DNA from: Saururus chinensis
Taxonomy: Eukaryota; Streptophyta; Magnoliopsida; Piperales; Saururaceae
Assembly (NCBI GenBank): GCA_035235625.1
Contig: CP141149.1
Location: 13,953,893 to 14,017,892, forward strand
DNA: 64,000 bases
Reading direction: 5' to 3'
Of this stretch, positions 23,046 through 35,500 are shown piece after piece. The notes under the pieces are model-generated. The model was not told where the DNA came from. It made no database searches and was given only the letters and a program-made list of their open reading frames with translations. How positions within the stretch are numbered: position 1 is the first letter of the stretch; each line of letters starts with the position of its first letter. The position numbers and the translations under genes are program-made.

Positions 23046-24169
23046 CTCTTTATACCTGCATTACAATTTGTCTCGACTCTTTTCCATTTCGCCCAAATCC
23101 TTGCCATTTCGCCCAGAGACGATGATGTCGTGCCCTTGCGCCCAAATCCGCCACCGCCGTTGTTCCTTTGTAGCCCAAATCTGCTGCTGCGGCCGCCCCC
23201 TTTCTCATTACAGATTTTCCCTTCTAGGTCTTGCACTCTTGCTCCTTTGCGTTGGAGTGGTTCTCCGCCTGTTAGGGCACAACTGAGCCTTCCTCTTTCC
23301 GCCGATTTTGACTCCATACGCAAGGTAATTTATTTATTGCTCTCTTTTTGTTTCTTTTGAGAGTTCTTCGTGGATCATCTTAGTTTTCAATTGGTTTTAA
23401 TTCAGAGGGGGGGGGGTGAATTAGTGAATATGATGGTTCGTTGATGCTTGCCTCATGATCTGCTTAACTGCCTACTAGGTTGAGGAATTGTGGGAAAAAA
23501 GAAGCCTTTATGTTGGAGAATTGTTCCTCATATTTGTTTCTTTACTGTTATATTCCAAATTGATTAATGATGTTTTTGTTTGCCTATTTTATAGGCCGAA
23601 TAGACCTCTAGAGAAAGGTATTTTGTAGCATACAACTGGTGAGCATTTTTTGTAAAACATAAATATTTGAGGGAAATTCTAATGTACACTATCATTCTAC
23701 AAAGCTACTAATGGAAAATTGATCAATTAGGTGGGGTCAAATTGACTGGTGGTCTTGTTCCTATAGTGGAAGAGAGGTATGTTTTAGTTTTTACACTATA
23801 GGTTTATGTTTCTGTTCTATTTGATGAAATTTTAAGAAATTCTTAATGCCTGAAAGAAGTTTCCATGTCATGTGAGATATCATTGGAATTTTAGTGTTGA
23901 AATTGATTTCTAATTTCACTGCACTGTGTAGTTTCCATGTCCATATTGTATGCCCTCCTCTCCATTAAGCCCATGAATGAAGCAAACAAATCAGATCAAA
24001 CCAATTGATTTGCATACAGTCCATGAATATTTTCCCTAAGCTTCTGTAGAACTCTAAGTGAGAGCTTTATTTCTCTCAAAATTATTGTACCTTTCCTTTG
24101 TATATGACATTTCTATTCAAATGAGTAACCAAATATCAGAGAGAAATTTATCAAAAATAAAATAGTGCT

Positions 24170-24850
24170 ATGCTAGAAGCTATCAATTATACAGTTGATT
24201 GGGGTAATCCTACACGTAATGGTAATTATTTTAGGTTAAAACATATACTATCTCGACTTGTATTTGCTATCACCATTACAGATTTTAAATCCGATTAATC
24301 TCATGTTTCATTAAGTAAATTAGTTATTTTGAGACAATTGATGAATGCATTATTAATGTAATTTATTGTTTATGAATTAAGTGAATAGAGATAGCAGAAG
24401 CAATGATTAGTTTTTTACTTAACTATGACAGACGCACAGAAGGAATATTAATTAAGAAACCGTCTACATATGATGAATTTGAAATGCAAGTAGCTAGTAA
24501 AGTTGGGTGGGATTGAAAAAGATAGAAAATTATTATAAAATATATTATTTTGATATGTGGATTGAGTTTGAGACAAATATGTATAAATGATGATGCATCA
24601 ATGAGTTTTATATTTCACCAATCACATCGCATATTTTGTTTCGACTTATTTCTTGAAAAAGAGGCTCGAGTGCCTAGTAAAAGGCGAAGTAGTTCACACA
24701 AGAACTTTGAAAGAAATGTGAACAATGAAAGACATATGCAAATGCCAGTGGATGAAGAAGAAGAAAGAAATTTATCTACGACAATAGCTTCAAATAAACG
24801 TCATAGGTCATCTGCCCCTATTAATGATGGAAGTGGACCTAATTGGAGGT
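24170..24850 (+). pseudogene. Decayed MuDR-type N-terminal region
   Basis: Plus-strand blocks YDEFEMQVASKVGWD (about 24470) and INDDASMSFIFHQ (about 24583) match the pattern of the MuDR transposase N-terminal domain. In-frame stops lie between and after them. No transposase core (DDE) or zinc knuckle is found downstream; the plant mobile domain gene follows instead. Confidence 0.55.
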
Positions 24851-25175
24851 AAGGTTTATTAAGTTGTGAATCCTGTTTGAAACTTATAATTATCAATAAA
24901 AATTAAGATTCTAAATTTTGAATTTTTTGTGTAATATGGAAGGTACATATCGCATGCACACGAGTCATTTAGCTTTCAAATGTCTCAAGGCGGTGCATAG
25001 TATAAAACTTAAAGTTTGATGGATATTTATTACCCCTACAAAGGTGTTGGACATAGTGATGTTGGACCATCCAATCAAAGGTGAAATATATATTCATAAA
25101 TGAATATAACATTTTTAGGCTTTAAAGAAAGGGTTAAGTTATATGAAATTAAATACATATGTGATGTTCATTTGT

Positions 25176-26775
25176 AGGGGCGCTTATGTCCATGATGAAT
25201 ATATTAATGGAAATGAGGCCAATGAAGGTGAAGATAATATTGGTGAAGCAAGTGGAGAAGATTCATGGGGTAGTACTACTCTTGCATTTTTATACCAAGA
25301 GTTAGGGAAAGCATGTCAGGCCATGACCTCGGGGATTGCAGGCTATCTAACCCTTCTTGAGGTAAATGAATTTGTAACTTCAAATATTTTTTACACGTAT
25401 AATTCCTTATTTTTTTAAATAATATTTATCATAATTTGTGCCTCAGTTATGGTCATGGGAGCATTTACATGTTGGTCGATCAAGTATTGAGATGAGTCAC
25501 TTAGTCGATGGTGTTCCATTAGAAGCGAGATAGGATATATTTATTTTTAACACTTAACTTTTTTAGCAAGGTTTTATTTACATATGTTGAAGTCATTTTT
25601 TAAATTTGACTCCTTAATGTGGAATGTTCGGAAGAAAAAATTCGAAAATCAACAAGAACTCCTCCGATTGTATAGAGGCGAGTTCGACCACCAACGGCCT
25701 TATCAGGTAATTTTATTTAATTATTAAATTTTTTATAATGATTATAAGATATGTAAGGTAATTTAAACTTAACTATATTTATAAAATGTATAGGTTATTT
25801 GGCAGCCATACTCACCGAAAGTATTGACTATATTACCTCCTCTATGCACCGACAGTCGAGATGTGTGACTCTCGCAAACGCCACTAATTTGTTTCAAGAT
25901 TATCGAGATATATGTGCCGGATTGTGTGATGCTCCAATTTAACTTGGAGCAAGAGGTCCCACTTTGTACCATCGAGTTTGTCCATCACATCACTCGACAA
26001 GGTCGTCATAGGCTATACATCATGTAACATATATCGCTTAATGGGATGATAGGAGAGCCACTGTTATCGGAGGGGGAGATGGCTACAACATTGCAAGATG
26101 TTCTTAGCGCATATATGCAGTGGTATTTATCAATTACACGACAATATATTTTACTGCACGATGATGCAAAGGAGATGACATATCAGCCTAGGGGTGCGTT
26201 TGAGGCAGTTTTGATAAGAATATGTTTGTTAATTATATAATATTATTTTCATATTTCTCATTTATTATTTATTTATTTTTTAATTTATTTTTTTATAGCT
26301 TTGTTTAGTGCGACGTACGTATGTGCATTTGATTGACACAATTAACACCTATAATTCGGGTGAGGTTTTATTAGCATCATGTCAGTCGATGCTTAGGCAG
26401 CATAATGATGTCCTTTGTAGCTTGCCATTGCTTCAGTCGGTGATTACGGATGTTTATGGACATTATCTTACTGACGAGGCCACTCATAGACAACCGAGAC
26501 ACGATTCATTCCCTAATATTCCATCTTCATCAGCAGCACATAGCTCTCCTCCCCGTTTATCATTTTCAGTTACTCCACATGCAGCTTATCCTCAGCCATA
26601 TCCGATATTATATTATAGACAACAATGGCCAGCTCGTGTTGAGTCATTTATTACTTATGTGGAACCAAAGCCACATCCAAAGCCGGAGCCGGAGCCAGAG
26701 CAAGTGGATCATGAGGAGTTAGTACAGCACCGTTGGGGTTGAGGCTGAGGTTGAGGACGTAGGAGGAGAGATTGA
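25176..26775 (+). pseudogene. Plant mobile domain (aminotransferase-like, MAIN-like) gene, decayed
   Basis: Exon blocks read LAFLYQELGKACQAMTSGIA and GYLTLLE, then after an intron LWSWEHLHVGRSSIEMSH (about 25445). At 25620-26030 are YRGEFDHQRPYQ-like and VIWQPYSPKVLTILPPLCTD, then KIIEIYVPDCVMLQFNLEQE and LCTIEFVHH. The C-terminal part (26300-26775) ends in an Arg/Gly tail. These are hallmarks of the plant mobile domain family, found in transposons and in MAIN/MAIL host proteins. Stops and frame shifts interrupt it, and the RG tail carries three TGA codons where CGA is expected. Role: transposon-encoded protein of unproven function. Confidence 0.75.
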
Positions 26776-27124
26776 GTGTATTAGATTTTTCATATGTTTC
26801 TTTTGAACCAATCATTTTATTATCTTGTGATGTTCGATTTATATATTTTATAAATATCTATATCTTATGCTTGTGTTCTATGTTGTGTAGAGGATAGTTG
26901 ATGTCGATAAGTTTAATGTTATGTGAATAATAGTTAATGTAGATAAGTTTCATGTGTTGTGGATGTTAAATTTAAACTTATGCGCGGAATGTGTGTGGAA
27001 TGAATGAATAGAGACAGGTGCACTTGATTTGTATAATGTGGGTGGAATGAAAGTATAATGTGGGTGGAATGAATGAACAAGGACAAGTGTTAAAAGTTAC
27101 TTTAGAAGTACTTTAAAAAAATTT

Positions 27125-27385
27125 TGAATTAGATTTCGTCAATTGAAAGGACGAAATTATACTTTGTAAACTTGAAACGGAATGTAGAAGTATAAGGTGG
27201 TTGATTTTGTTATTTAAAAGGACGAAATCAGTTAAGAGCTGATTTCATCATTTTAAAGCACAAAATCATGTTTAAATAAGGATTTCGTCATAACATGAGA
27301 GGACAAAATTATTTAATTTTCTTTAAATGATTTTATCATTTGAAACGATGAAATCAAAACGTTCTAAATAATAAAATCAGTTAAA
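27125..27385. repeat. Right subterminal GATTTCGTC palindrome cluster
   Basis: About eight GATTTCGTC/GACGAAAT-type words in both orientations, mirroring 22830-23045. The cluster lies just inside the right terminal repeat of the MULE-like element. Confidence 0.75.
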
Positions 27386-27503
27386 TCTTTTTTATAAAAA
27401 ACCAAATAGGCGCAAACTCTTCACTGTCGCATATGTAGAAAAAACTAACACCTGTTGCATAAGTGGCAAAAACAAATATTATTTTAAAAAATATTTTTCA
27501 GGG

Positions 27504-29041
27504 CAGGTTAATTTAGTAAATATTTTATTGTTAATTATTATTTAAATAATTTTTTAAAAAATAGAACTATTAACTTAAAAAGAAGAAAATATGATAAAAT
27601 CGTAAGCGCTATTCGAGAGCTTGGCTAAATGCGCGAAGCGCGGACGTGGGACCCACCCGGAATTCCAAAACACGAGATTTCAAATTCAATCGCCGGGGCC
27701 AAGGGGATTCCTCAAACAAACCGTCCAATGTGGGATGATGTCAGCCAATGAGAATCTAGCATGTGTCAGAGAAACGCTGGGCTCTGGTCGTTTTCCGGGC
27801 CTAGGGCTGGACCGAATCTGATCTAGAGGGAGGTGGGCTAGGGGGCCCAGCATACGTATCTGGCGCGTTTGCACGGACAGCTGGCTCCACCACATGCGAC
27901 AAAAGTAATGTGTACCTTCTGCCGTGTCCAACCAAACAGAAAAATGTTTGTCTTTTTTTTTGTTTTTTAAAAATTATAATATATTTGTCAGTTTTTTTTT
28001 TTTTTGGCTAAAGAAGGTTCAAAATTGTAAGCCATTTTCAGTTCTGTTTTCATTATCGTTTTGTTTGTGATTAGCCAACTTAAGTAAATGGTTTAGGGTT
28101 TACTTGGAGTCAATATGATGAAATTTATACATCTTAAACCTTTTTATTTTATTCATACAAGTTCTGGTCAATTTTGTGTAAGTGTTTTAAAAATTGATCT
28201 TATCTTAAACTTGATTCGACTGTACGTATTAAATTTTTTGGATCATGTCATTATTGATTGAATTTGACTTTTACCTTGTTAAACAAAATTTATATCTCAT
28301 TGAACTGGGAAAACTTGGACCTGTGGTGTTTGGGTTAATTTTAAAAATACTAATTATGTGATATATATTAAACTAATGTTGTAAATTAATTTGTATTAAC
28401 TTGAAAATGTATCAAATGTGCTAAAAAAGCTTAAGATGTAGTATATAAATTTTGCTACGCTAAGTCCAACCTTAAGATATACAAATTCTTCTAATTTAAT
28501 TTGTAATATAATAAATACTTTAGGTGATAAGTTATAAAACAATAAAAAACTTGTAAAACATAAATATAAAATAATATATTAAAATATATTAATACTATGA
28601 CTTGTTATATAAAAAAGATAAATAAAAAATAGTGTATAAGGTGATAAAAAATTATTAAAATATAAATATATACGAGTAAAGTGTAGATGTATTTAACACT
28701 CTACAATTAATGTAGAAGACCTTTTTTAATTAAATAATTAAATTATTTCAAAAAAACAAAGAGTAGAAGACCTTTTCCCTAAAAAAAACACGTCTTATTT
28801 ATGCAATGCCACCGGCCAGTCCAGACCAGACCAACACGGCAGGGCACCCAACAAGTGTAGCCAACGGTTCCTCAAACGCGCGTCTAGCCAAGGGATTAAA
28901 AAACATCCCACCAAACAAAAGACGCGTTCCCGCCGCCTGCACCAGCTTTTCTTCTTCCTCGATCGTTTCTTCTTCGCGTCATCTCGTATAAGTCTTCGTC
29001 TCCTCTCTCTCCCTCTGCTTCTCACTTCTCTGACTCCATTA
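27504..29041 (+). promoter_or_regulatory. Upstream region and leader of the O-fucosyltransferase gene
   Basis: 27600-27930 is GC-richer than its surroundings and contains no recognisable gene. 28000-28790 is very AT-rich. 28930-29041 is a CT-rich leader (TCTCCTCTCTCTCCCTCTGC and similar) typical of a plant 5' UTR just before the ATG at 29042. No TATA box can be chosen with confidence. Confidence 0.4.
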
Positions 29042-31855
29042 ATGGCGAAGCCCAAGACCCATAAGCTCTCTTACATCTCTGTGCCCTCTCCGATCTTCCA
29101 CTCATCCTCCCTCCCCGACCTCCTCCTTCCCCCGCTCTCCCCCACCTCCCGGAAGCCCACTACTTGCGCCACCACCTCCTCCTCCGCGGCCGCCCGCCTC
29201 CTTCACCCTACCCCACTCTTCCTCTTATTCCTCTTCCTCTTCTCCCTCATGGGCATGCTCAAGCTCTCCGGCCTCACTCTCAACGACCCACCTCTTTCCC
29301 TCCCCTGCACCAACCTCCCAGCCGGCTCCCCTGCTCCTCCCGCGCCCTCAGCCTTATCATACCAGGAGGCGGCCATGGCTGGCGGGTTCTGGAGGCAGCC
29401 GGACGGGATGGGCTACCGGCCTTGCCTCGCTTTCAGCGGGGAGTACAGGAGGTCCAGCCGGGTGGTGTCCAGGGAGAGGCAGAAGTATCTGATGGTGGTG
29501 GTCTCCGGCGGGCTCAACCAGCAGAGGAACCAGATTGTCGACGCTGTCGTGATCGCCCGTATCCTCGGGGCGGCGCTGGTGGTGCCCATCTTGCAGGTCA
29601 ATGTCGTCTGGGGCGATGAAAGGTGCTTGCTTCTACTTGTAAATAATTCGTCAGATTCATCACATGGGGAAAAAATATCCTTTTCTTGAGTTGCTTTATG
29701 GTTTTCCTTTTTTTCCCTTCTATTTGTTGGTTGTCTTGTTCTTTTAATTTGCAGTTCATTGAACTAGCTATTTCTAAGACCCTAGAGATGCTCATTATTT
29801 AGATACTACCAGCTTGGATCTTCCATTCATGCTCTATTTCATTAAAATCAACTAGATTTGGGTTTCCTTATGTGATCTGTTTATTTATGTTTAGCGTCCG
29901 GGATACAAATATCTACATTAACTGGCTGAGATTTTCCAAGAAAAATTGTTATTCATTCTCTTATTCATATATACTTCATGATGTTCAAGTTTTTCCTTTT
30001 TGTGTCCATGCTAATGTGTAGGAGGAGAATCTTTGCTCCTTGGTGTATTATTCATTATTGAGTGTGCCGGAATTTTGATAGCTTTGGATGAAACTGAATT
30101 GTTTGTTCTCGTTGTGTCTCTTTCTTATTGGCAGTGAATTCTCTGACATTTTCGACTTGGAACATCTCAAGAGAACTCTTGCGGATGATGTCCACATAGT
30201 TTCTTCTCTCCCATCTACACATTTGATGACAAGACCTGTGGAGGAGAAGCGAACTCCCATGCATGTAGATGCCCGATGGATACGCTCAAGATACTTGAAG
30301 CAGGTACAGTCTGACACTCCTTTTGTAGGAGGATTTTGTACTTGATCCTAACGGTTATATCTATTCAAGATTAAGTGTTCCATAGTTTGATTTTACCTAT
30401 ATAATTGAACATTGTTTTGTGATCACCTTTTGCAGCTGAACAAGGAAGGACTACTGCTCTTGCGTGGATTAGATTCCAGGTTATCAAAGAATCTCCCTTC
30501 TGATCTTCAGAAGCTTCGGTGCAAGGTAATTGCAGCCCCCAGTGATGATACCGAACCATTTTTTCTTTTCTTTTGTTGTAGCGATGATACATACTGGCTC
30601 TGTTTTCTCTGCTATTGCAGGTGTCTTTTCATGCCCTGAGGTTCTCTGCTCCCATTTTAGCACTCGGGAACAAGCTTGCAGAGAGGATGCGAAGCAAGGG
30701 TCCCTACATTGCACTGCATTTGCGGTTGGAAAAGGATGTCTGGGTCAGGACTGGTTGTTTGCCTGGGTTAGGTCACAAGTACGATGAAATTATCTACAAG
30801 GAAAGGAAACTGCGACCAGAGCTTCTGACTGCAAGATCTAACATGTCCTACCATGACCGAAAGCTTTCTGGCCTCTGCCCTTTAAACTCATTGGAGGTTG
30901 CAAGGTGTGCCTCTAATATTGTTCTTAAATTCGCCATTATTCTGGATCTTTCAAGTATTTTTTTATATGTCTTGGTAAATATGGCTTATTTTAATTTACT
31001 CATTCTGTAGGTTGCTCAAAGCACTGGGAGCCCCCAGAAATGCAATGATATATTGGGCAGGAGGCAACCCCTTGGGTGGAGAGGAAGCCTTGTTACCGTT
31101 GATGAAAGAATTTCCTCATTTCTACCACAAAGAGAACCTCGCTTTACCTGGTGAACTGGAGCCATTTGTGAATAGAGCGTCCATGCTTGCAGCCATTGAT
31201 TATGTGGTTGCAGAAGATAGTGATGTTTTCATGCCTTCTCATGGTGGCAACATGGGCCGTGCCATTCAGGTATTGTTGTTAATTCTGCAGCTTCATATCT
31301 TTTGCTTTTGTTCAGAAGATTCTCAAAATGTAATTTGTTCACTCTCTTTTCAATTTTGACACCAACTTAATTTATTTCATGAACTTGAGCTTGTCACTCT
31401 TTAAATCTTAATGCACTTGATCTGAAATTACGATTGAAAATTCCAACCTACTTAACCAAAAACTTGTGGAAAGTTTTTTGACAGCAAAACCTTCACGAGC
31501 TCTGAGAGAATTTAATACTGTAGCCTTTATGGACTGAAATAATGACAACTATGAAGTTTGAATTTTCAAGTTGCTTAATCTTTGCTGATGGATTTATGGT
31601 AGTCTCTGAAGCTGATGATTTTTGTTATCAATGCAGGGTCACAGAGCATATGCAGGGCATAAAAAGCATATAACTCCCAACAAGAGAGAGATGCTCCCTT
31701 ACTTTCTAAACTCATCGCTTCCAGAGTCCGAATTCAACAGGATCATGCAAGAGTTGCACCAGGAATCTTTAGGGCAGCCAGAGTTGAGGACCACCAAGGC
31801 TGGAAGGGATGTCATTGCTTACCCTGTTCCAGAATGCATGTGTAAGGACAGTTGA
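29042..31855 (+). CDS. O-fucosyltransferase family protein (DUF246 type), intact
   Basis: Six exons: 29042-29622, 30135-30303, 30436-30525, 30621-30904, 31011-31269, 31637-31855. All junctions are GT-AG with agreeing phases, giving 533 aa. Residues about 52-78 form a single hydrophobic segment after a short basic N-terminus, as in type II Golgi membrane enzymes. The lumenal part has LMVVVSGGLNQQRNQIVDAV (donor-binding region), LPSTHLMTRPVEEKRTP, ALHLRLEKDVWVRTGCLPGL (HLR-x-E motif), YWAGGNPLGGEEALLP and DVFMPSHGGNMGRAIQGHRA, and ends PVPECMCKDS. Family members transfer fucose (or related sugars) to protein or pectin acceptors; the acceptor of this one is not readable from sequence. It is convergent with the lipoxygenase, with 679 bp between their stop codons. 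Its last exon is duplicated at 57848. Confidence 0.93.
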
Positions 31856-32534
31856 ATAAAGTTCCAATGCACACGGTTTGCAGTGAAGTTCTCATGGTTC
31901 CCCATTGTTGGAATTTTCATGGGTGCCGGAATATATGAAAGATCAATTTTACTGATTGGATGCTTGGTTCGTAAGAGACCCTTGGCTCTCTACGCCATGC
32001 CATTTTTTGCCGTGCTACATGTATATACATATACCTCTGCATGAAAATCATGCTTGTAAATGTCTACGACGATGGTGAGGGAGGCTATAGATTATCTGAT
32101 TTGTTTAGATTTATTATGTTCTTTATTTGTTACACAATTTGTAAGAAACAATTCTTTCATTCTTTGTAAGGCAGCTGTGAATAAACGTGGAAGAGAAATT
32201 TGGGCAAGTTGAAATTTTTTATTTTGATTGGTGAACTGAAATTTTGACGTGTTTCTATCTATTTCGTACACAATTTGTGAAACATGCTTGTTGAACCCTT
32301 GCTATGTGATAGCATTGTGGTACAGGCCATACCAAGATTTGAATTTGGAAGATGAAGTAAAATAACAGAGGAACGAGGACGTAATTATTATTATCACAAA
32401 TGAATCTTTGTATATTCAATACCAAATCATGGTTTCCTATTGCAATTTTAGAGCCTGCTTGCTACGGTAGATATCTGCCATTTCTGTCTGCTTACATGAG
32501 GCAGACCAAGATCATGCATGGCAAGGGAGCCTTC

Positions 32535-35500
32535 TCAAATGGAAGTGCTATTAGGCACTCCCATGCCCGTCACCCCAGACTTGGAGAAGGGTTTCAGCAA
32601 CTGATAAGGTACAATCCCAGCACCACTCCTGTTCTTCAAGTTCATGTCTGAGTTCCTTTCGTCAATAAGACCTTCAATTGTCTTCATATTTTCACTGTAT
32701 CTCTCAAATGCAGCCACTATGACAGGGTCCTCTTTCCATGCGTCCTCCAGCTTCTCCCCCAGGTATTCCTCATCTGGCGAATGGTTTGACAGCACGGCAA
32801 GTATAGCCATCACCAAGGTTGCCTGTATTTGTGTTGGATAGCCCTTCAATAGGGTTAAATTAGGATTCTGCATAAAGTTGAATAACTCCTCTCTTCCCAA
32901 CTGGCCATCCTCGGTGGGCATATTATTTCGGGCTATGGTTGGCCTGTTTGGAAAGTAACCTCCATAGGCGTACTGGCCAAAATTGACAGCAGCATGGTGG
33001 CAAGAAGCAACCCAGATGATGGTGTTAAGGATCTCAACAAGGTCAGAAGGAGTGTCAAGTGAGGGCCATCCCTCTTCCTTGTCAGGGTGGCCTTTGGTAC
33101 GGATCTCCGTCCACCATGCTTGGAGCTCAGAGTCAGATTGGACCACGTCTGGGCCAGGGTAGTAATGGAGAACATAGTCCTGCAACCAGTCTCTAATGGC
33201 CGACCAGAGCAGGAGGCCGTCATTAGCAAATGGGTAATCCTCTATGGCGAGTTTTAGTCCATGCTTTGCTGAAGAATCTTCGACAGCCACGCCCCTAATG
33301 ATGAAGAAAATACGAATTAGTTTTCAGATTCAATTCAAAGTTGGGTTATCCTTGTAACTTAACATGTGCAGCTAATGCAAGCACCTGCTAATCAAGTCAG
33401 CTGGGAGGCCTTGTGTGTCGAACCTCCACAACTTGTCATATGCAGCGGAGCTCATCTCCATGGAGTATTTCTGTGGAGAGAAAGATAATTCTATAATTCC
33501 TCCGCCACTGATGAGAATCTGGCGAGCAAGCGAATTGATTTTCATCGTGTATCGCAGATGTGGGAGCAGCAATCTGTGTATTGGGTGCATTGCGCTTAAT
33601 TGCCGGTGTGTTGCAATTATGTATGGCTCCATGCAGCAATGAGTTCTTAACCTGCAAAAACACATGCATATTACTCTTCAATACCTCCACAGTTGCACAT
33701 GACTTGGTCATTAGCAATGATAATGAGAATAACAAAAGATGCAGCAGGGGAATGGTGAAATCTGTTTGAATGCAAGATGAATCTGAAGTCAAAATGTTAT
33801 TTTTTCATGAGATGGAGAAGAGGGTGTAAAAACCATGTACCAGTGGATGACCAGTTCATGATATCCTGACTCATGGGCGCATATATGAGCCTTAGCCAGC
33901 ATCCAAAGATGAGATTCAGTAGGCTCTGAGCTCGGGCTGAAGACTTGCCGCCATTGAGGCTGGGTTTCCGACTTGGGCCGAGTGAGCTCGATAGCTATGG
34001 GGGTCAGTGTGCTGTCATCCTTGAGGAAGAAGAGTGTGCGGGAGGCATACAAGGTGGTTCCCTTCAGCCCCCTCACCTTGTGCACATAAGGAAGAAGAAA
34101 GTCGTGGTAGTCGATGATGAAGAGCCTTTTGCGATCCATAGCCTGCACCAGTTAACAGGAACAGCCTTCACCATGCAAACTGTACATAAAACGATTATTA
34201 CATGATATGACCAAATGCTGTGATGCAGTTTTTACCTCTTCAAATGTCAAGAGCCCTTTGATTTGTTGTTCAATAAGCTCCTTTGTGATCAATGAGTCAG
34301 CAGGGCCGTAGAGAGATGGATCAAGTTTGCTTCTGAGAGGGAACTCCTTTAATTGGATCGTGGCATAAGTTAATAATCATAGCAAGCAACTTTCATACAA
34401 TATCATCAGTTGTGGAGAAGTTGAGAACTACAGTATGGTCTAGCCTAATGTTGTTGATTGCAAAATTGTAAAAGACTTGCTGTTGTAATTCTCCCTGATC
34501 ACAAGGCCAGAGCTAGGTGTGGGTAGATGGGAACAACCAAAGGCAGAGCCAAGAATTTTGGCCACTGTCTGGCCAATTTTTTTTTGTCAGAGTATTTCTC
34601 CAAAGCCAGTGGAGGCATCTCCTTCATATTCATTTGAAAGCTACCTCCCCTAACGGTGCTGTCCAACCAATTAGTTTAGTATCATTTTCAAGAGTCCAAT
34701 GGTGGCGACTGTTCTCACAGGCAAGTGCACAAATTTTGCAGACAACATTACCGTGCTCATTTAAAAGGCAAACCCTTGTGGATTGAACATAAAAGTCATA
34801 CTTGATCCGTCCCACATTAATTGTTCGGATTTAAAAAAAATTTTGTCCTATATTAATTGTCTTATTTTATGATATATTTCTCATAATAATTAGTGGACGA
34901 AGTAAAAAAAGTTAGTAGATGAAGTAAAGGGTTAATAAATTGGCTTCCTTAAATATCACGATTTTTTAAATTTAGACAGTTAATTTGGGATAAAGGGAGT
35001 ACTATATTAAGAAAAGGATGGCTAGCCTTTTCCTCCAACCTTGTTAGCCTTCCTTACAAGACCACATCAACCTCCACAATCGGATGCTATCAACATTTGA
35101 CAGTGGCCGATGGGAATGTGATGAGGGCTAATAGAGAGGTACGCTGTACAAAATTCTAATTACAAGAATGCTATCAAATTTAATATATTCCAGTCAAATT
35201 ACAATTAATAATTCAGCTTTTTATGTCCAAAACATGCTCATTTTTCTTTCCTGAAATTAGGGCATGGGTTAGCACTCCGTCTTCTTTTCCTTATATGTGC
35301 TAGAAACTCAAATCAGCCAAATGCAGCCCTACTTTTTGTGTTTATTTGGTTATGTGAGAACAATACGTGCTGGACATTAGTGAATGTAAGACTGAATTCC
35401 GAGTCAAACGTGTGTAAGAATAGGCGGATGCAACATTTATGGAATTTGTAGATTTTTTTGGCACTTCACTAAATTTGAAGTATTTATCAAAACTTGATTC

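Larger units (their letters stand above)
22728..27503. mobile_element. MULE-like transposon with a plant mobile domain gene
   Basis: The ends are imperfect inverted repeats. The left end reads AAATATTTTCTAAATTAGTG then GTTTTTGCCACGTAGGCA. The right end, reverse-complemented, reads AAATATTTTTTAAAATAATA then GTTTTTGCCACTTATGCA. Inside each end lies a cluster of GATTTCGTC/GACGAAATC palindromes (22830-23045 and 27125-27385). Between them are a decayed MuDR-type N-terminal region and a plant mobile domain gene. A target duplication was not recognised. Exact ends are uncertain by some bases. Confidence 0.7.

Noticed and set aside
34340..34375. Extension of lipoxygenase exon 7 upstream as TYATIQLK
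   Set aside because: The residues resemble NPxxIQL by chance. Exon 6 already supplies [14 protein letters not shown], and the acceptor at 34347 restores phase.
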